From NCBI GenBank assembly GCA_937998305.1, contig CALLDL010000018.1, positions 1 through 64,000 of the forward strand: a DNA stretch of 64,000 nucleotides, in the 5' to 3' direction. Position numbers and translations under genes: made by a program. Position 1 is the stretch's first letter. Each line of letters starts with the position of its first letter. Below, in pieces: positions 8,818 through 18,854 of the stretch. This stretch comes from an uncultured Desulfobacterales bacterium. GTDB lineage: Bacteria > Desulfobacterota > Desulfobacteria > Desulfobacterales > UBA11574. The notes beneath the pieces were generated by a model. That model worked only from the letters and a program-made list of their open reading frames with translations. It was not told the origin of the DNA and did not search any database.

Positions 8818-9816
8818 ATGATAATCCTCGGCATTGAAACATCCTGCGATGAAACCGCTGCCTCGGTTGTTGTTGACGGCAAAAAAATACTATCTTCCGT
8901 TATATCGTCTCAGATCGACGTCCATCATCCCTACGGCGGCGTTGTGCCTGAGCTGGCTTCAAGGAAACATGTTGAAGCGATTGCACCGGTGGTCAACACG
9001 GCATTATCTGATGCAGGTATTGATTCAAAAGCCCTTGATGCCGTTGCGGTGACCCGTGGACCCGGACTCGTGGGTGCATTGCTGGTGGGATTCTGCTTTG
9101 CCAAGGCGTTTGCATTTGCACTGGAAATCCCCTGGGTGGGCATCAATCACCTTGAGGGTCATGTCAATTCCGTGTTTTTGGAATCAGATCCACCGCCGTT
9201 TCCCTTTGTCGCACTTCTTGCCTCCGGCGGACATACCAGTATCTACCATGTCACTTCTCACACCAGATATGAACTTATGGGGCAGACCAGAGATGATGCT
9301 GCCGGAGAAGCCTATGATAAGGTGGCCAAAATGCTCGGTCTCGGCTATCCGGGCGGTGCTGCAATCGACCGGATCGCCAAAAAAGGAGCGCCTGAAAATA
9401 TTTCCTTTCCCAGGCCGTTTATAGATAAATCAACCTTTGATTTTAGTTTCAGCGGACTTAAAACCGCTGTAAGGCGGTATGTTCAGATCCATAGTGATGA
9501 TTACTTGCAACGGATTCCCGATATTGTGGCTGGATTTCAAGAGGCCGTGGTGGATGTTTTATCCTATAAAATTATTCATGCTGCAATGGTCAAAAGATGC
9601 GACCATGTTGCCATTGTGGGCGGTGTGGCGGCAAACAAGCGATTGAGGGAAAAGATCAGGCATGATGCCGAACAGAAAAAGTTGACGGTTCATATCCCTT
9701 CTGTCGAGCTCTGCGGCGATAATGCCGCCATGATTGCCGCTATCGGATACCACTATTTAAAAAATGGCGTCGTGTCCGATCTGGGAGATGATGTGTTTTC
9801 AAGGGTAAAGATATAA
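8818..9816 (+). CDS. tsaD: tRNA N6-threonylcarbamoyladenosine synthase subunit TsaD, 332 aa
   Basis: Transfers the threonylcarbamoyl group from TC-AMP to A37 of tRNAs that read ANN codons, acting with TsaB and TsaE. The start MIILGIETSCDETAASVV is the canonical N-terminus. The metal site is HLEGH (His111, His115). Also visible are ASGGHTSIYHV, GEAYDKVAKMLGLGYPGG, FSFSGLKTAV and VGGVAANKRLR. Length is normal. An in-frame upstream extension of 21 residues to 8755 is not family-like, so I use the ATG at 8818. It is probably expressed with purM. Confidence 0.97.
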   Translation: MIILGIETSCDETAASVVVDGKKILSSVISSQIDVHHPYGGVVPELASRKHVEAIAPVVNTALSDAGIDSKALDAVAVTRGPGLVGALLVGFCFAKAFAFALEIPWVGINHLEGHVNSVFLESDPPPFPFVALLASGGHTSIYHVTSHTRYELMGQTRDDAAGEAYDKVAKMLGLGYPGGAAIDRIAKKGAPENISFPRPFIDKSTFDFSFSGLKTAVRRYVQIHSDDYLQRIPDIVAGFQEAVVDVLSYKIIHAAMVKRCDHVAIVGGVAANKRLREKIRHDAEQKKLTVHIPSVELCGDNAAMIAAIGYHYLKNGVVSDLGDDVFSRVKI

Positions 9817-9958
9817 CTGCGGGATCTACGTTTCACCCCGACAGGCAAGGATTCAAGGGTTCAAGTGAAATGCTTTAAAAACCACTGAAGGATTCAAGGG
9901 GTCGAGTGTCCAAGGATTCAAGTGAAAAGCAAAAAAATATTCAAAGAGAGTAACCTAT

Positions 9959-10186
9959 ATATTGTTAGCTAAAGATTTAGGTTTTATTGATACAAGAGAA
10001 TTGGGTACACTAAAAAAAGACATCGCAGAAATAGAAAGAATGTTAAAGGCGCTGATAAAGTCTTTCGGAAACAAACCCTTGGATCCATGCCCGAGGCAGG
10101 CAAGCCTTGGACCCTCTTCTCCAACTAAATTGGAGAAGAACTTAAAATATTTCATTGGTGCATTATCGTACAGCATCAAAATATAA
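9959..10186 (+). pseudogene. C-terminal remnant of a four-helix-bundle (23S rRNA IVS-type) protein, copy 1
   Basis: The frame reads LLAKDLGFIDTRELGTLKK, then DIAEIERMLKALIKS, which is the last two helices of the four-helix-bundle / 23S rRNA intervening-sequence protein family (PF05635 type). The first half is missing. In its place are short repeats built on CAAGGATTCAAGGG (9846-9930). The frame runs on through a hairpin (CTTCTCC arms at 10116-10138) that does not belong to the family. A second decayed copy lies on the minus strand at 45646-45800 with the same flanking repeats. The rest of the 562-bp gap (9817-10378) has no gene. Confidence 0.65.
10116..10138. repeat. Hairpin shared with the second four-helix remnant
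   Basis: CTTCTCCAA-N5-TTGGAGAAG forms perfect 9-bp arms. The same hairpin in opposite orientation lies at 45602-45624, at the equivalent place beside the second remnant. It appears to be part of the repeated unit. Confidence 0.65.
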
Positions 10187-10378
10187 GTGATCACTATATT
10201 AAAATATCATCTGTGAACGCTCAGAAGGATACCCTTGACTTGTTTGGACAAAAAGGGGAATAATATAGATGAATTCGTAATAACCGGAGCACAATAAAGA
10301 ACAGGAAATTCAGGTTTTGGTAGGTAAATTAAACTTGCGTTCAATAAATACGGTTTACTGGAAAAGGAACAGAGACTC

Positions 10379-11743
10379 TTGAAAGTAATAATAGTTGGTG
10401 CCGGTGAAGTCGGGTTTCATATTGCAAGTCATCTGGCCCGGGAAAACAAAAATGTTGTTGTTATTGACAAGGATCCCGCTGCTATTCGACGAGTATCTGA
10501 TAATATCGATGTTCAGGTCGTCATCGGGTCCGGAAGCAGCCCTGTGATTTTAAAGGAAGCCGGTATCAAAGAGGCAGAAATACTCGTTGCAGTCACAGAC
10601 AGTGATGATACCAACCTTGGAGCATGCATGGTCTCAGACCTGATTTCTCCGGCAACAAAAAAGTTGTGTCGCATCCGGTATGCCGACTATGATGAATATC
10701 ATGAGGCTTTCAGGGAACATGCGCCACATATCGATACGATTATCAATCCGGAGATCGAAGTTGTAAAGAAAATTTTCAGGCTTATGAGTGTGCCCGGCGC
10801 GGTGGAAGTGGGCGATTTTGCAGATGGCCGGCTTGTATTTATAGGGATATATATAGACGAATCGGCAAAGCTGTCCGGTGTCCGCCTTTCTGACATTTAT
10901 GCCAAGACCGGAAAACAAAGTCCACTTATTGCTGCCGTTGTTCGAGATGAAGAGCTGATTATACCCAGGGGGAAACACAGGCTCAAAGCAGGAGATCTGA
11001 TCTATTTTATCAGTGAAAAAGAAAAACTGATTGAATCCCTGTCGCTTTTTGATAAAAATGTCGAGCCCATTGGCCGAGTTATGATTGTCGGGGGCGGGAG
11101 CATCGGATTCAGGCTGGCTTCTTTGCTTGAAGAGAATTCCATCTCTACCAAAATAATTGAAAAGAACCCGGATCGATGCGCAGAACTTGCCGAAAAGCTT
11201 AATAAGGCTGTCGTTCTTCACGGTGACGGCTCTGATCAAGAACTGCTGAGGGAAGAGAATATTCAGGATATGGATGTTGTGGTTACCCTGACAAACGATG
11301 AGGAAACTAATATTTTAACATCTCTTCTTGCCAAGCGGATGGGGGCATCCAAAATTATTACAAAGGTTAGCAAGTTCAGCTATATCCCCTTGATATCGAT
11401 GATAGGTCTAGAGCAGGTTGTGAGCCCGAGACTTTCTGCCATCAATACCATTTTGCAGCATATACGTGTGGGCAAGGTGCTTGCGGCTAAATCCATTATA
11501 GACGAGCAGGCTGAAGTCATGGAAGCTGTGGCTCTGGAAACCTCTGACATCGTTGGTAAGCCCATAAGGGAAATTTCCATTCCGAAAGGGGCTCTGGTCA
11601 CCGGTATAATGCGTCAAGATACTATCATTATTCCCACTGGTGAGAGCGTCATCGAGCCCAATGACAGGATCATTATTTTTGCAAAAAAACAAGCCATTCC
11701 CGAAGTCGAAAAAATCCTTGCAGTAAAACTGGAGTTTTTTTAA
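10379..11743 (+). CDS. trkA: Trk potassium uptake regulatory subunit TrkA, 454 aa
   Basis: Cytoplasmic nucleotide-binding gate of the Trk K+ transporter. Two repeats are visible, each an RCK-N Rossmann domain plus an RCK-C domain: IIVGAGEVGFHIA at the start and MIVGGGSIGFRLA near residue 238. Length is that of classic double-RCK TrkA. The reading frame begins with TTG at 10379. AAAGGAAC lies about 11 bp upstream and no ATG fits better. The stop is directly followed by the trkH ATG. RCK-C domains of some TrkA/KtrA proteins bind c-di-AMP, which is of interest given the diadenylate cyclase gene at 56327. That link is inference. Confidence 0.95.
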   Translation: MKVIIVGAGEVGFHIASHLARENKNVVVIDKDPAAIRRVSDNIDVQVVIGSGSSPVILKEAGIKEAEILVAVTDSDDTNLGACMVSDLISPATKKLCRIRYADYDEYHEAFREHAPHIDTIINPEIEVVKKIFRLMSVPGAVEVGDFADGRLVFIGIYIDESAKLSGVRLSDIYAKTGKQSPLIAAVVRDEELIIPRGKHRLKAGDLIYFISEKEKLIESLSLFDKNVEPIGRVMIVGGGSIGFRLASLLEENSISTKIIEKNPDRCAELAEKLNKAVVLHGDGSDQELLREENIQDMDVVVTLTNDEETNILTSLLAKRMGASKIITKVSKFSYIPLISMIGLEQVVSPRLSAINTILQHIRVGKVLAAKSIIDEQAEVMEAVALETSDIVGKPIREISIPKGALVTGIMRQDTIIIPTGESVIEPNDRIIIFAKKQAIPEVEKILAVKLEFF

Positions 11744-13192
11744 ATGCGCTGGTCTTTTATCCTGAATATTATCGGGATGCTCATCATTTTTTTGGGGATT
11801 TGTATGATATTTCCCCTTTTTTTTGGACTTTACTTCAAGGATCAAAGTATTATTCCGCTGGCACAATCCATGGGAATCACCATTGGTTCCGGTTTGTCCC
11901 TTGTTCTTTGTTTCAGGAGGACAAAAGTAGAACATATCAGCCATCGTGAAGGAATCGCTATCGTTGCCATCGGTTGGACTGCTATAGGGTTTTTCGGGGC
12001 ATTTCCGTTTTATCTGGGGGCTGAATTCAACACATTTGTGGACGCGTTTTTTGAATCCGTTTCCGGATTTACCACAACAGGATCATCGATTTTAACCAAT
12101 ATAGAGGCCGTATCAAAAGGACTCCTTTTCTGGCGAAGCTTTATCCAATGGCTTGGGGGAATGGGAATCATCGTTTTATCCGTGGCGATTCTTCCTTTCT
12201 TGGGCGTTGGCGGTATGCAGCTCTATAAGGCAGAAGTTCCGAGTCCCGTTCCAGACAAGCTTAAGCCTCGAATCAGAGATACGGCTACAGTTCTCTGGAA
12301 AGTTTATGCGCTCATTTCTCTGGCACAGGTCCTCCTTCTTATGATTGGGGGAATGAATCTTTATGATGCCCTGTGTCATGCCTTTACAACAATGCCGACC
12401 GGCGGATTTTCAACCAGAAACGCTTCCATCGCTCATTTTGACAGTGTCTATTTCGATACGGTAATCATTATCTTTATGCTCATGGCCGGAATTAATTTTT
12501 CGCTTCATTACCAGTTTCTAAGGGGAAAACCACTTGCATTCTGGCGGGATTCGGAGTGCCGTTTTTTTCTCGGTTCGGTGTTAATTTTAATTTTTATCGT
12601 AACTTTAAATATTTATGGAACTGTATACGAAACCATGGGTCAAGCCTTTCGATATGGTGCTTTCCAAGTGGTTTCAATTGTTACCACTACCGGTTATGCC
12701 ACAGCCGATTATGAACTATGGCCTGCCATGTCTCAGCTTATCCTGCTGCTATGTATGTTTTTAGGGGCATCGGCGGGTTCCACCGGCGGCGGAATGAAAT
12801 GCCTGCGCGTCATGCTCGCTCTTAAATTCTGTTATAAAGAACTTTTTTCCCTGATTCATCCCCGTGCGGTCAGGCATATAAAAATTGGGGGAGTGTCTGT
12901 CCACGAAGATGTTGTTCGTAGTGTACTGGGTTTTATGGGGCTTTACGTAGGCCTGTTTGCTTTTTCCTCTGTACTGATTGCAAGCATGGGGGTCGATTTG
13001 GTTACCTCGGTTGCTTCGGTTGCCGCCACCATCGGAAATATAGGACCCGGCCTAGGGATGGTGGGTCCGACGGACAACTTTGCTCACATACCCTATCTGG
13101 GTAAATGGGTGCTCATATGGTGCATGCTTCTGGGAAGGCTTGAGATATATACGGTGATTATCCTTTTTGTGCCGGAATTCTGGCGAAAATAA
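11744..13192 (+). CDS. trkH: Trk potassium uptake membrane subunit TrkH, 482 aa
   Basis: Membrane pore of the Trk K+ system, about ten transmembrane segments. The four selectivity-filter P-loops are visible as GFTTTGSS (first), MPTGGFSTR (second), VTTTGYATADY (third) and IGNIGPGLG (fourth), and SAGSTGGGMKCLR precedes the later part. Length fits TrkH/KtrB. It starts immediately after the trkA stop, so the two are one operon. It ends 15 bp from the convergent RND gene, and no terminator is visible between them. Confidence 0.95.
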   Translation: MRWSFILNIIGMLIIFLGICMIFPLFFGLYFKDQSIIPLAQSMGITIGSGLSLVLCFRRTKVEHISHREGIAIVAIGWTAIGFFGAFPFYLGAEFNTFVDAFFESVSGFTTTGSSILTNIEAVSKGLLFWRSFIQWLGGMGIIVLSVAILPFLGVGGMQLYKAEVPSPVPDKLKPRIRDTATVLWKVYALISLAQVLLLMIGGMNLYDALCHAFTTMPTGGFSTRNASIAHFDSVYFDTVIIIFMLMAGINFSLHYQFLRGKPLAFWRDSECRFFLGSVLILIFIVTLNIYGTVYETMGQAFRYGAFQVVSIVTTTGYATADYELWPAMSQLILLLCMFLGASAGSTGGGMKCLRVMLALKFCYKELFSLIHPRAVRHIKIGGVSVHEDVVRSVLGFMGLYVGLFAFSSVLIASMGVDLVTSVASVAATIGNIGPGLGMVGPTDNFAHIPYLGKWVLIWCMLLGRLEIYTVIILFVPEFWRK

Positions 13193-13207
13193 ATAGAAAG
13201 TATCGTT

Positions 13208-16200
13208 TCATGGTGTTTTCCCATTTTTAGTTGTCACAGGTATCCTTTCCAGCGCAGATTCATCCTCAAGCAAATCCACATGCCGATTCCGTGCCGGTTC
13301 AACGTCTACTCGTTTTGGCCAAAAGCCGTATTTCAGACGATGGACCAGCAACCGGCAATCGCTGAGCAGCGCAAGAAGACTTGGGACCAGCACCAGAGTT
13401 AAAACAGTTGCAAAGGCAATGCCTGCAGCAATAGATAGGGCCATGGGAATGAGAAATTTGGCCTGAAGGTCCGTTTCCATAATCAGCGGAGCCAGACCGC
13501 CCACCGTACTGAGCGAGGTAAGAAAAATCGCCCTGAACCGCCGCGCACCACCGCTGAGAATCGCATCAAAAAACGACAACCCTTCAGCAATGTTCTCATT
13601 GACCCTCTCGATAAGGACAATGGCGTCGTTAACCACTACACCGGTAAGTGCCACCATCCCGAATATACTCATAATCGACAGGTCATACCCTAAAAGCAGG
13701 TGCCCAAAAACCGCGCCGATGATTCCAAACGGCACCGTAAACAGAATCACGAGAGGCTGGGCATAAGATCGAAACATGGTAGCGATTATGATAAAAATCC
13801 CGAGGATGGCCAGGGGATAAGCCACAAACAGACTATCGAACGACTCCCGCATCTTTTTCTGTTCTCCCTGAAGTGCTACGTGAAGTTCTGGATATCGTCG
13901 CTTGAGCTGCGGGAAAAAATTTAAATCAAGCTCGGAAAAAATTTCATTGGCATTGGCCTTGCTGGTATCAACATCAGCACTAACAGCCACTCGACGCATG
14001 CCGCCGGTACGGGTAATGGTAGAGTATCCCTGTGTAAAAGAGATGTTTGCGACTGAGATTAACGGAACTTCATGTCCGCTTGGGGTCCGGATACGAACCC
14101 GTTCAAGGTCTGAAATACGGCTGCGTTCATTTGCGGTATAACGAACCTTGATTCGGATATCGTCTCGTCCCCGCTGTAGACGAACCGCTTCATCCCCATA
14201 ATAACCAGCATAGATTTGTCTTGCCAGGTCATCAACCGTCAGTCCCAGAGTCCTGGCCTCAGGTTTTAATTCAAGTCTCAGTTCATTTTTTCCCTGTGAA
14301 AAATCAGAGCGGATCTGATAAACGCCTTCAAACTTGCGGAGCCTGTCCATAAGATCATCCGCCGCTCCAAGGATGTCGTTCATATCATGACCCTGTAGCC
14401 AGACTTCGATGGGAGAACCCGGAGGTCCGGCTTGCAGGCCTGTGAAGGTCAAAGACTTTACACCAGGAATTGGACCGATCTCCTTTTCCCATTTGATCAT
14501 TAAATCTTTTGAATGAATCCCACGTTGCTCAGAGTCTAAAAGTATAGCCTGAACCGAACCGAAGTGGGGTCCTGACTTGGGCGGATCCTCCAGGGTCTGG
14601 CCGATCAGGGATAGACGATCTTCAACCAGCGGATCTCCCGAACGGGTTTGGGTTTGCTCAGCCAATCGCAGGAGTGCTGCATCGATCTTTTCAATCGCAT
14701 GTAAAGTAACATCCGGTGGAGTACCGCTGGGAAACTCCACGGTCGAGGTCATGATAAACCCGTCAATTTCAGGAAAAACTTCAAATTTCAGTACACCTCC
14801 ATTGACCAACCCAATGGTCAAGAGAAGCACACTAATGGCAATACAAAATGAAATATAACGATAGTATAGGGCCTTGCTCAAAATCGGTGTATAAATGCGG
14901 GCCACAAACCATTCCATCCCTGAACTGGTCAGGCGATGAACGGTTTCCACTCTGCGAGCCAAACGGTTCATATTATTGTTTTTAACATTGGGATCCGGAA
15001 GATGGCTCAGGTGAGCCGGCAATAACAACAAGCATTCCACCAGGGAAACCGCCAGACAGGAAATAACTACAATTGGCATGATGGCAATGAACTTGCCCAT
15101 AATTCCGCCGACATATAAAAGTGGAATAAATGCTACGATAGTAGTTATCACAGCAGCGATTACCGGCATTCCCACTTCGCTGACACCGTCAACCGCAGCT
15201 TTTAATGGTGGCTTGCCCTGCTTGCGGTGAAAATAAATCGCTTCACCAACTACAATGGCATCATCTACCACAATACCCAGAACCATAATCAAACCGAAAA
15301 GCGATATCATGTTGATCGTACCGCCCACAGCCCATAAAATGGCCAGAGCACCTGCAATGGAAATCGGGATCCCCATACCGCCCCAGAAAGAAAGCCGGGC
15401 ATTTAGAAAAGTCCACAACAGAATAAAAACAATCATCAGCCCGATCATTCCATTTCTTACCAGCAGATCGATTCGTGACCGGAGCATGTCTGTATTATCA
15501 TAGAGAATTTTAATATTGGTACCGGCAGGCAGTTGCCGTTCCTTTTGTGATATATATTTTTGAACAGCCTCTGATATTACCAGGGCGTCTTCTTCCTGTG
15601 TTTTATAGACGATGAGAAGAACAGACGGTTCACCGTTTATCAGGGCATTTATGGGATCTTCCGTGAATCCGTCGTTAATGGTGGCCAGACGGTCCAGTGT
15701 GATGAGTTCCCCTTCCGGCCGAGCCAGAACCACAATGGAAGAAAGTGTCTCACCCGTATACTTACGACCCATGGTTCGTACCCGGATCTCCTCACCTTGT
15801 GTACGTATCGTCCCGCCGGCAAGATTCAGACTGTTGCGTCGAATCGCATCCACGACCCTATCGAAGCTCAATCCATATTCACGCAGCCGTTTTTCGGATA
15901 CTTCAATACTGATTTCATATCCTCTGGCACCGAAGATTTCCACCTGAGAAACCTGTGGCACCTGCTGGATTTCATCCTTTATTCTTTCTGACCACTCTTT
16001 TATCCTTCGTTCAGACATGTCACCGGAAAAATATAGCAACATCACAGGATCTTTAAGCGTTAGCTCAGTAATGACCGGCTTTTCCGCATCAACCGGAAAA
16101 GTGGAGATGGCGTCCACCCTGGATCTGACCTTTTCCAGGACATCGCCCACATCATAATCTTCCTTTACTTCGATAACGGCGGTACCGACATTTTCACTCG

Positions 16201-16453
16201 ACGTCGTGGTGTACTGCTTGATTCCTTCTTGGCCTTCAATAGCTTCTTCGATTTTTCGGCTGATTCCCTCTTCAACCTCTTCGGGGTCGGCACCGGGATA
16301 CGGTACTGAAATCGTAATCATGTCCAGGGAAAATTCCGGAAAGTTTTCCCGAATCATGGACACGGTTGCGATCCCACCGGACAGAAAAATCAGGACAAGG
16401 ATGATATTGGCAAATACCGTGTTTCGGGCAAATGCTGCCAATACACGTTTCAT
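13208..16453 (-). CDS. RND-family efflux permease, 1081 aa
   Basis: Inner-membrane proton-driven drug or solute pump of the HAE/AcrB-like RND class. It has the N-terminal helix, the periplasmic porter opening YPGADPEEVEEGISRKIEEA, and the TM4 proton-relay Asp pair in GIVVDDAIVVGEAIYF. There is a second set of six helices from about residue 870 with GVVVNDAIVLIERVNE. Length is within the family range. The ATG overlaps the stop of the adaptor gene by 4 bp. No TolC-like outer-membrane gene is beside it. The C-terminal tail is hydrophilic and longer than usual. Substrate is unknown. Confidence 0.95.
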   Translation of the reverse strand: MKRVLAAFARNTVFANIILVLIFLSGGIATVSMIRENFPEFSLDMITISVPYPGADPEEVEEGISRKIEEAIEGQEGIKQYTTTSSENVGTAVIEVKEDYDVGDVLEKVRSRVDAISTFPVDAEKPVITELTLKDPVMLLYFSGDMSERRIKEWSERIKDEIQQVPQVSQVEIFGARGYEISIEVSEKRLREYGLSFDRVVDAIRRNSLNLAGGTIRTQGEEIRVRTMGRKYTGETLSSIVVLARPEGELITLDRLATINDGFTEDPINALINGEPSVLLIVYKTQEEDALVISEAVQKYISQKERQLPAGTNIKILYDNTDMLRSRIDLLVRNGMIGLMIVFILLWTFLNARLSFWGGMGIPISIAGALAILWAVGGTINMISLFGLIMVLGIVVDDAIVVGEAIYFHRKQGKPPLKAAVDGVSEVGMPVIAAVITTIVAFIPLLYVGGIMGKFIAIMPIVVISCLAVSLVECLLLLPAHLSHLPDPNVKNNNMNRLARRVETVHRLTSSGMEWFVARIYTPILSKALYYRYISFCIAISVLLLTIGLVNGGVLKFEVFPEIDGFIMTSTVEFPSGTPPDVTLHAIEKIDAALLRLAEQTQTRSGDPLVEDRLSLIGQTLEDPPKSGPHFGSVQAILLDSEQRGIHSKDLMIKWEKEIGPIPGVKSLTFTGLQAGPPGSPIEVWLQGHDMNDILGAADDLMDRLRKFEGVYQIRSDFSQGKNELRLELKPEARTLGLTVDDLARQIYAGYYGDEAVRLQRGRDDIRIKVRYTANERSRISDLERVRIRTPSGHEVPLISVANISFTQGYSTITRTGGMRRVAVSADVDTSKANANEIFSELDLNFFPQLKRRYPELHVALQGEQKKMRESFDSLFVAYPLAILGIFIIIATMFRSYAQPLVILFTVPFGIIGAVFGHLLLGYDLSIMSIFGMVALTGVVVNDAIVLIERVNENIAEGLSFFDAILSGGARRFRAIFLTSLSTVGGLAPLIMETDLQAKFLIPMALSIAAGIAFATVLTLVLVPSLLALLSDCRLLVHRLKYGFWPKRVDVEPARNRHVDLLEDESALERIPVTTKNGKTP

Positions 16454-17682
16454 GATTTATTTTCCTTTTTACTTCTGTTTGTTATTTCCAGTAACGCACT
16501 TTCCAGCGGATCAATAAGTCGCGTGGTTATGACCATATCTCCGGTATTGATCCCGCCGGCCACATAGGCGTTCTCACCATCCACCCGTACGACGTTTACC
16601 GGTACGGTTTTCAGGCGATCTTTCACGGCAATATGTACGGTATTCTCAAAGCTCACCGCCTGCCGAGGCAGTCGAAAAACATTATGCAATGTTCTGCCCG
16701 GAATCTTTACGGAACAGAACATGCCGTCCACCAGCGGCAAAGACTGAGGACTTTTCTTCAAATCGGTTTCGGCATCAAAACGCACGGCAACAACAAGGGT
16801 GCGGGTTTGCCGGTCGAACTTTATTATCCGGTGTAGGCGACCATCCCAGGTTTGCCCATTGTTATTCTCTGTCCAACGGATCTTGCATGGCACTTGTTCG
16901 AGGTTGGAAAACCATATCGTGTTTCCATTGGTTTCTTCTTTGTTAAAACGCAGCCACTTACGGGCATCACGGCTGTCTAAAGGCACCTGGATTTCAAGAA
17001 CTGAATCATCTGCAAGGGTAACGACATTTTGTCCCGAAGTAACATACTGACCTATTTCCAGCGATACCGACTTGATACGTGCGTTAAAAGGGGCTATGAC
17101 CTCACAACGTTCAAGATTGTTTTCGGCTGTTTCCAGGACCTGTATAATCTGGTTTTCCAGATCAGCTGCAGCAAGCATTGTCTTCTCAGCCGCTTCAAGT
17201 CCTGATAGAGTTGCGACGTTATTTTTTTTGAACAATACCAAAAACCGCTGATACTCTTTTTTGGCTAATTCATGGCTTCGCTTAAGGATTTTAAGACGTT
17301 TTCTGTTGGTTTTGAGGACTGTCAAATAATCCTTTGGATCAATTTTAAAAAGAACCTCTCCTTTGGGAATAATCTCTCCGATTTTCAGTCTGGGGTGTAT
17401 ATCGGCAATTCTTCCAGAAACCTCGGGTGCGATGGGCACTACAGTCAATGCTTTTACCTCACCATAACCGGTTATAAATACCGGAACATCCGCCTTTTTA
17501 ATCTGCATGGCTTCCACACGTAAAGAGCGCTCGCCGTTTTCTGCCTCAGCCGGAGGTTTTTTTAAACGGGTCAACATCACCATTCCAGCTGCGCCGACCA
17601 CCAGAACCAGGATGCAAATGATAATGCTTGTGACCAAACTCAACGCCGGCTTTGATGACCTTTTTATTGCATTTGATTCCAT
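16450..17682 (-). CDS. RND efflux periplasmic adaptor (membrane fusion protein), 410 aa
   Basis: HlyD/AcrA-type adaptor anchored by a single N-terminal helix at about 16-38. After it come a lipoyl half-motif (GRIADIHPRLKIGEIIPKGEVLFKID), an alpha-hairpin about 120-200, and the second lipoyl half (APFNARIKSVSLEIGQYVTSGQNV). Beta-barrel and membrane-proximal domains follow, with GMFCSVKIPGR. It connects the RND pump to an outer-membrane channel. It is translationally coupled to the permease (ATGA overlap). It is the first gene of the pair, with a 1.1-kb gene-free region upstream. Confidence 0.93.
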   Translation of the reverse strand: MESNAIKRSSKPALSLVTSIIICILVLVVGAAGMVMLTRLKKPPAEAENGERSLRVEAMQIKKADVPVFITGYGEVKALTVVPIAPEVSGRIADIHPRLKIGEIIPKGEVLFKIDPKDYLTVLKTNRKRLKILKRSHELAKKEYQRFLVLFKKNNVATLSGLEAAEKTMLAAADLENQIIQVLETAENNLERCEVIAPFNARIKSVSLEIGQYVTSGQNVVTLADDSVLEIQVPLDSRDARKWLRFNKEETNGNTIWFSNLEQVPCKIRWTENNNGQTWDGRLHRIIKFDRQTRTLVVAVRFDAETDLKKSPQSLPLVDGMFCSVKIPGRTLHNVFRLPRQAVSFENTVHIAVKDRLKTVPVNVVRVDGENAYVAGGINTGDMVITTRLIDPLESALLEITNRSKKENKS

Positions 17683-18370
17683 TTATGTTCCCTTTTCTTG
17701 TTATGATACAGAATTGATGCGCTCTAACACCCCAAACCATTTCCGTTATCGACCCTTGAAATGTTATTGAATCTTCAATGGGTTAGGTTTTAAATAAAAT
17801 CGTGCAAGATTCAGGTTATACGATTTTATTTAAGAAGGAGAATTTTTGTCAACTTTTGTATCCTCAGATATCCTGTTCTAAATGGGTAAGGCAACCCTTT
17901 TTTCCCAAAAAAAATCTTTGGAGATCTTTCGGAACAAACATTCTGAAACAATATGAATAAGGATTATGAGCAAGATAAGATGGTGTTTTGCCTGTTTGTG
18001 CAATCATTTTCAACGCCATTTGCTATTTAGTGCCCATCCATAAATTTATTATTAACCGCATACAACGGGGAGCAATGGCCCATTTTTTCAACTTTTTTGG
18101 AGATGATTCTTATTTTAATGCCTTTGCACCGCTAAAGCAAGTTTCGGTCAGGGCACTTGAGGTAAATATTGGGTTGAGCCATTGAAGATATATAGCGAGA
18201 TTGTGGAAAAAGTCTGATTTCCACATTTCTGTGAAATTCGCATATAATAATATCAAAGACTTAAAAGTCTGCAAATTGCTTTTTTCGGGTTTTCGACGGT
18301 CTCAGCAGAAATCAAAGGTCGAACAATAAAAAGGCAGGGCCATTGCTGACCCCACCTTCATTGCTGGTTA
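17683..18370. other. Gap upstream of the RND operon
   Basis: No supported gene. It holds a 13-bp perfect inverted repeat (TAAATAAAATCGT at 17791-17803 and ACGATTTTATTTA at 17820-17832). Similar AT-rich arms with the phrase AAGATTCAGG recur at 25820-25858 and near 60790, so this is a short interspersed element of this genome. A 65-codon frame at 17988-18185 has no ribosome site and no protein-like features. Confidence 0.5.
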
Positions 18371-18654
18371 ATTGAGGGGTCGGGGAGTTTTTCTAAATAG
18401 TCGCTCCATGGATAATCTTTTTTTAAACCGAGTGAACTCGTGGCAAAGGTTCGTAAAGAAAGAACAGGAATCAATCTTTGAAAAATCAATAGGTTTGCCA
18501 TACAATCTTTAATTTCTTTTAAAGATGTGATTTCGGCATGCGCCTGTTCTTTCTAACGATTCCTAAGCCACTCAAACAGCACCCGCTTTAAAAAAAGATC
18601 ATCCATTCCGCTGAGACTCAAGGATTTAGAAGAAAAACTCCCCGAGGGCTCGGT
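18371..18654. mobile_element. MITE-like palindromic element, copy A (284 bp)
   Basis: The terminal inverted repeats begin ATTGAGGGGTCGGGGAG at the left and end CTCCCCGAGGGCTCGGT at the right. Both ends are flanked by TA, as expected for a TA target-site duplication (IS630/Tc1-mariner type). Inside the ends, the left half (CCATGGATAATCTTTTTTT, then AAGAAAGAACAGG) matches the reverse complement of the right half (AAAAAAAGATCATCCATT, CCTGTTCTTTCT). The whole element is therefore one large imperfect palindrome. No transposase is encoded. Copies B and C lie at 54565 and 58544. Confidence 0.75.
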
Positions 18655-18854
18655 TAATTATAGTTGATCGGGCCTTAAAGTTTGGCCGAATCACAAAAGC
18701 CCCATGAAACCAGAGACAAAGAAAAGCATAAGGCCAATCTCTCGCAGCCTACTGTAACTTCCTCCCAAAGGGTGTGGGTTATAAGCAAACACGGAATTCA
18801 TCTGGAACTTAACCAAAATTTTATTAAAAACTATTCATATTCTGGTCGCCAAAC

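Noticed and set aside
10235..10266. TTGACT and TAATAT as a sigma-70 promoter for trkA
   Set aside because: The spacer is 20 bp, which is too long. It remains possible with a poorer -10.
10190..10378. A ydaO-type c-di-AMP riboswitch before trkA
   Set aside because: None of the conserved ydaO blocks is visible.
17988..18185. A 65-codon frame in the gap upstream of the RND operon
   Set aside because: No ribosome site, no recognisable features, AT-rich intergenic DNA.
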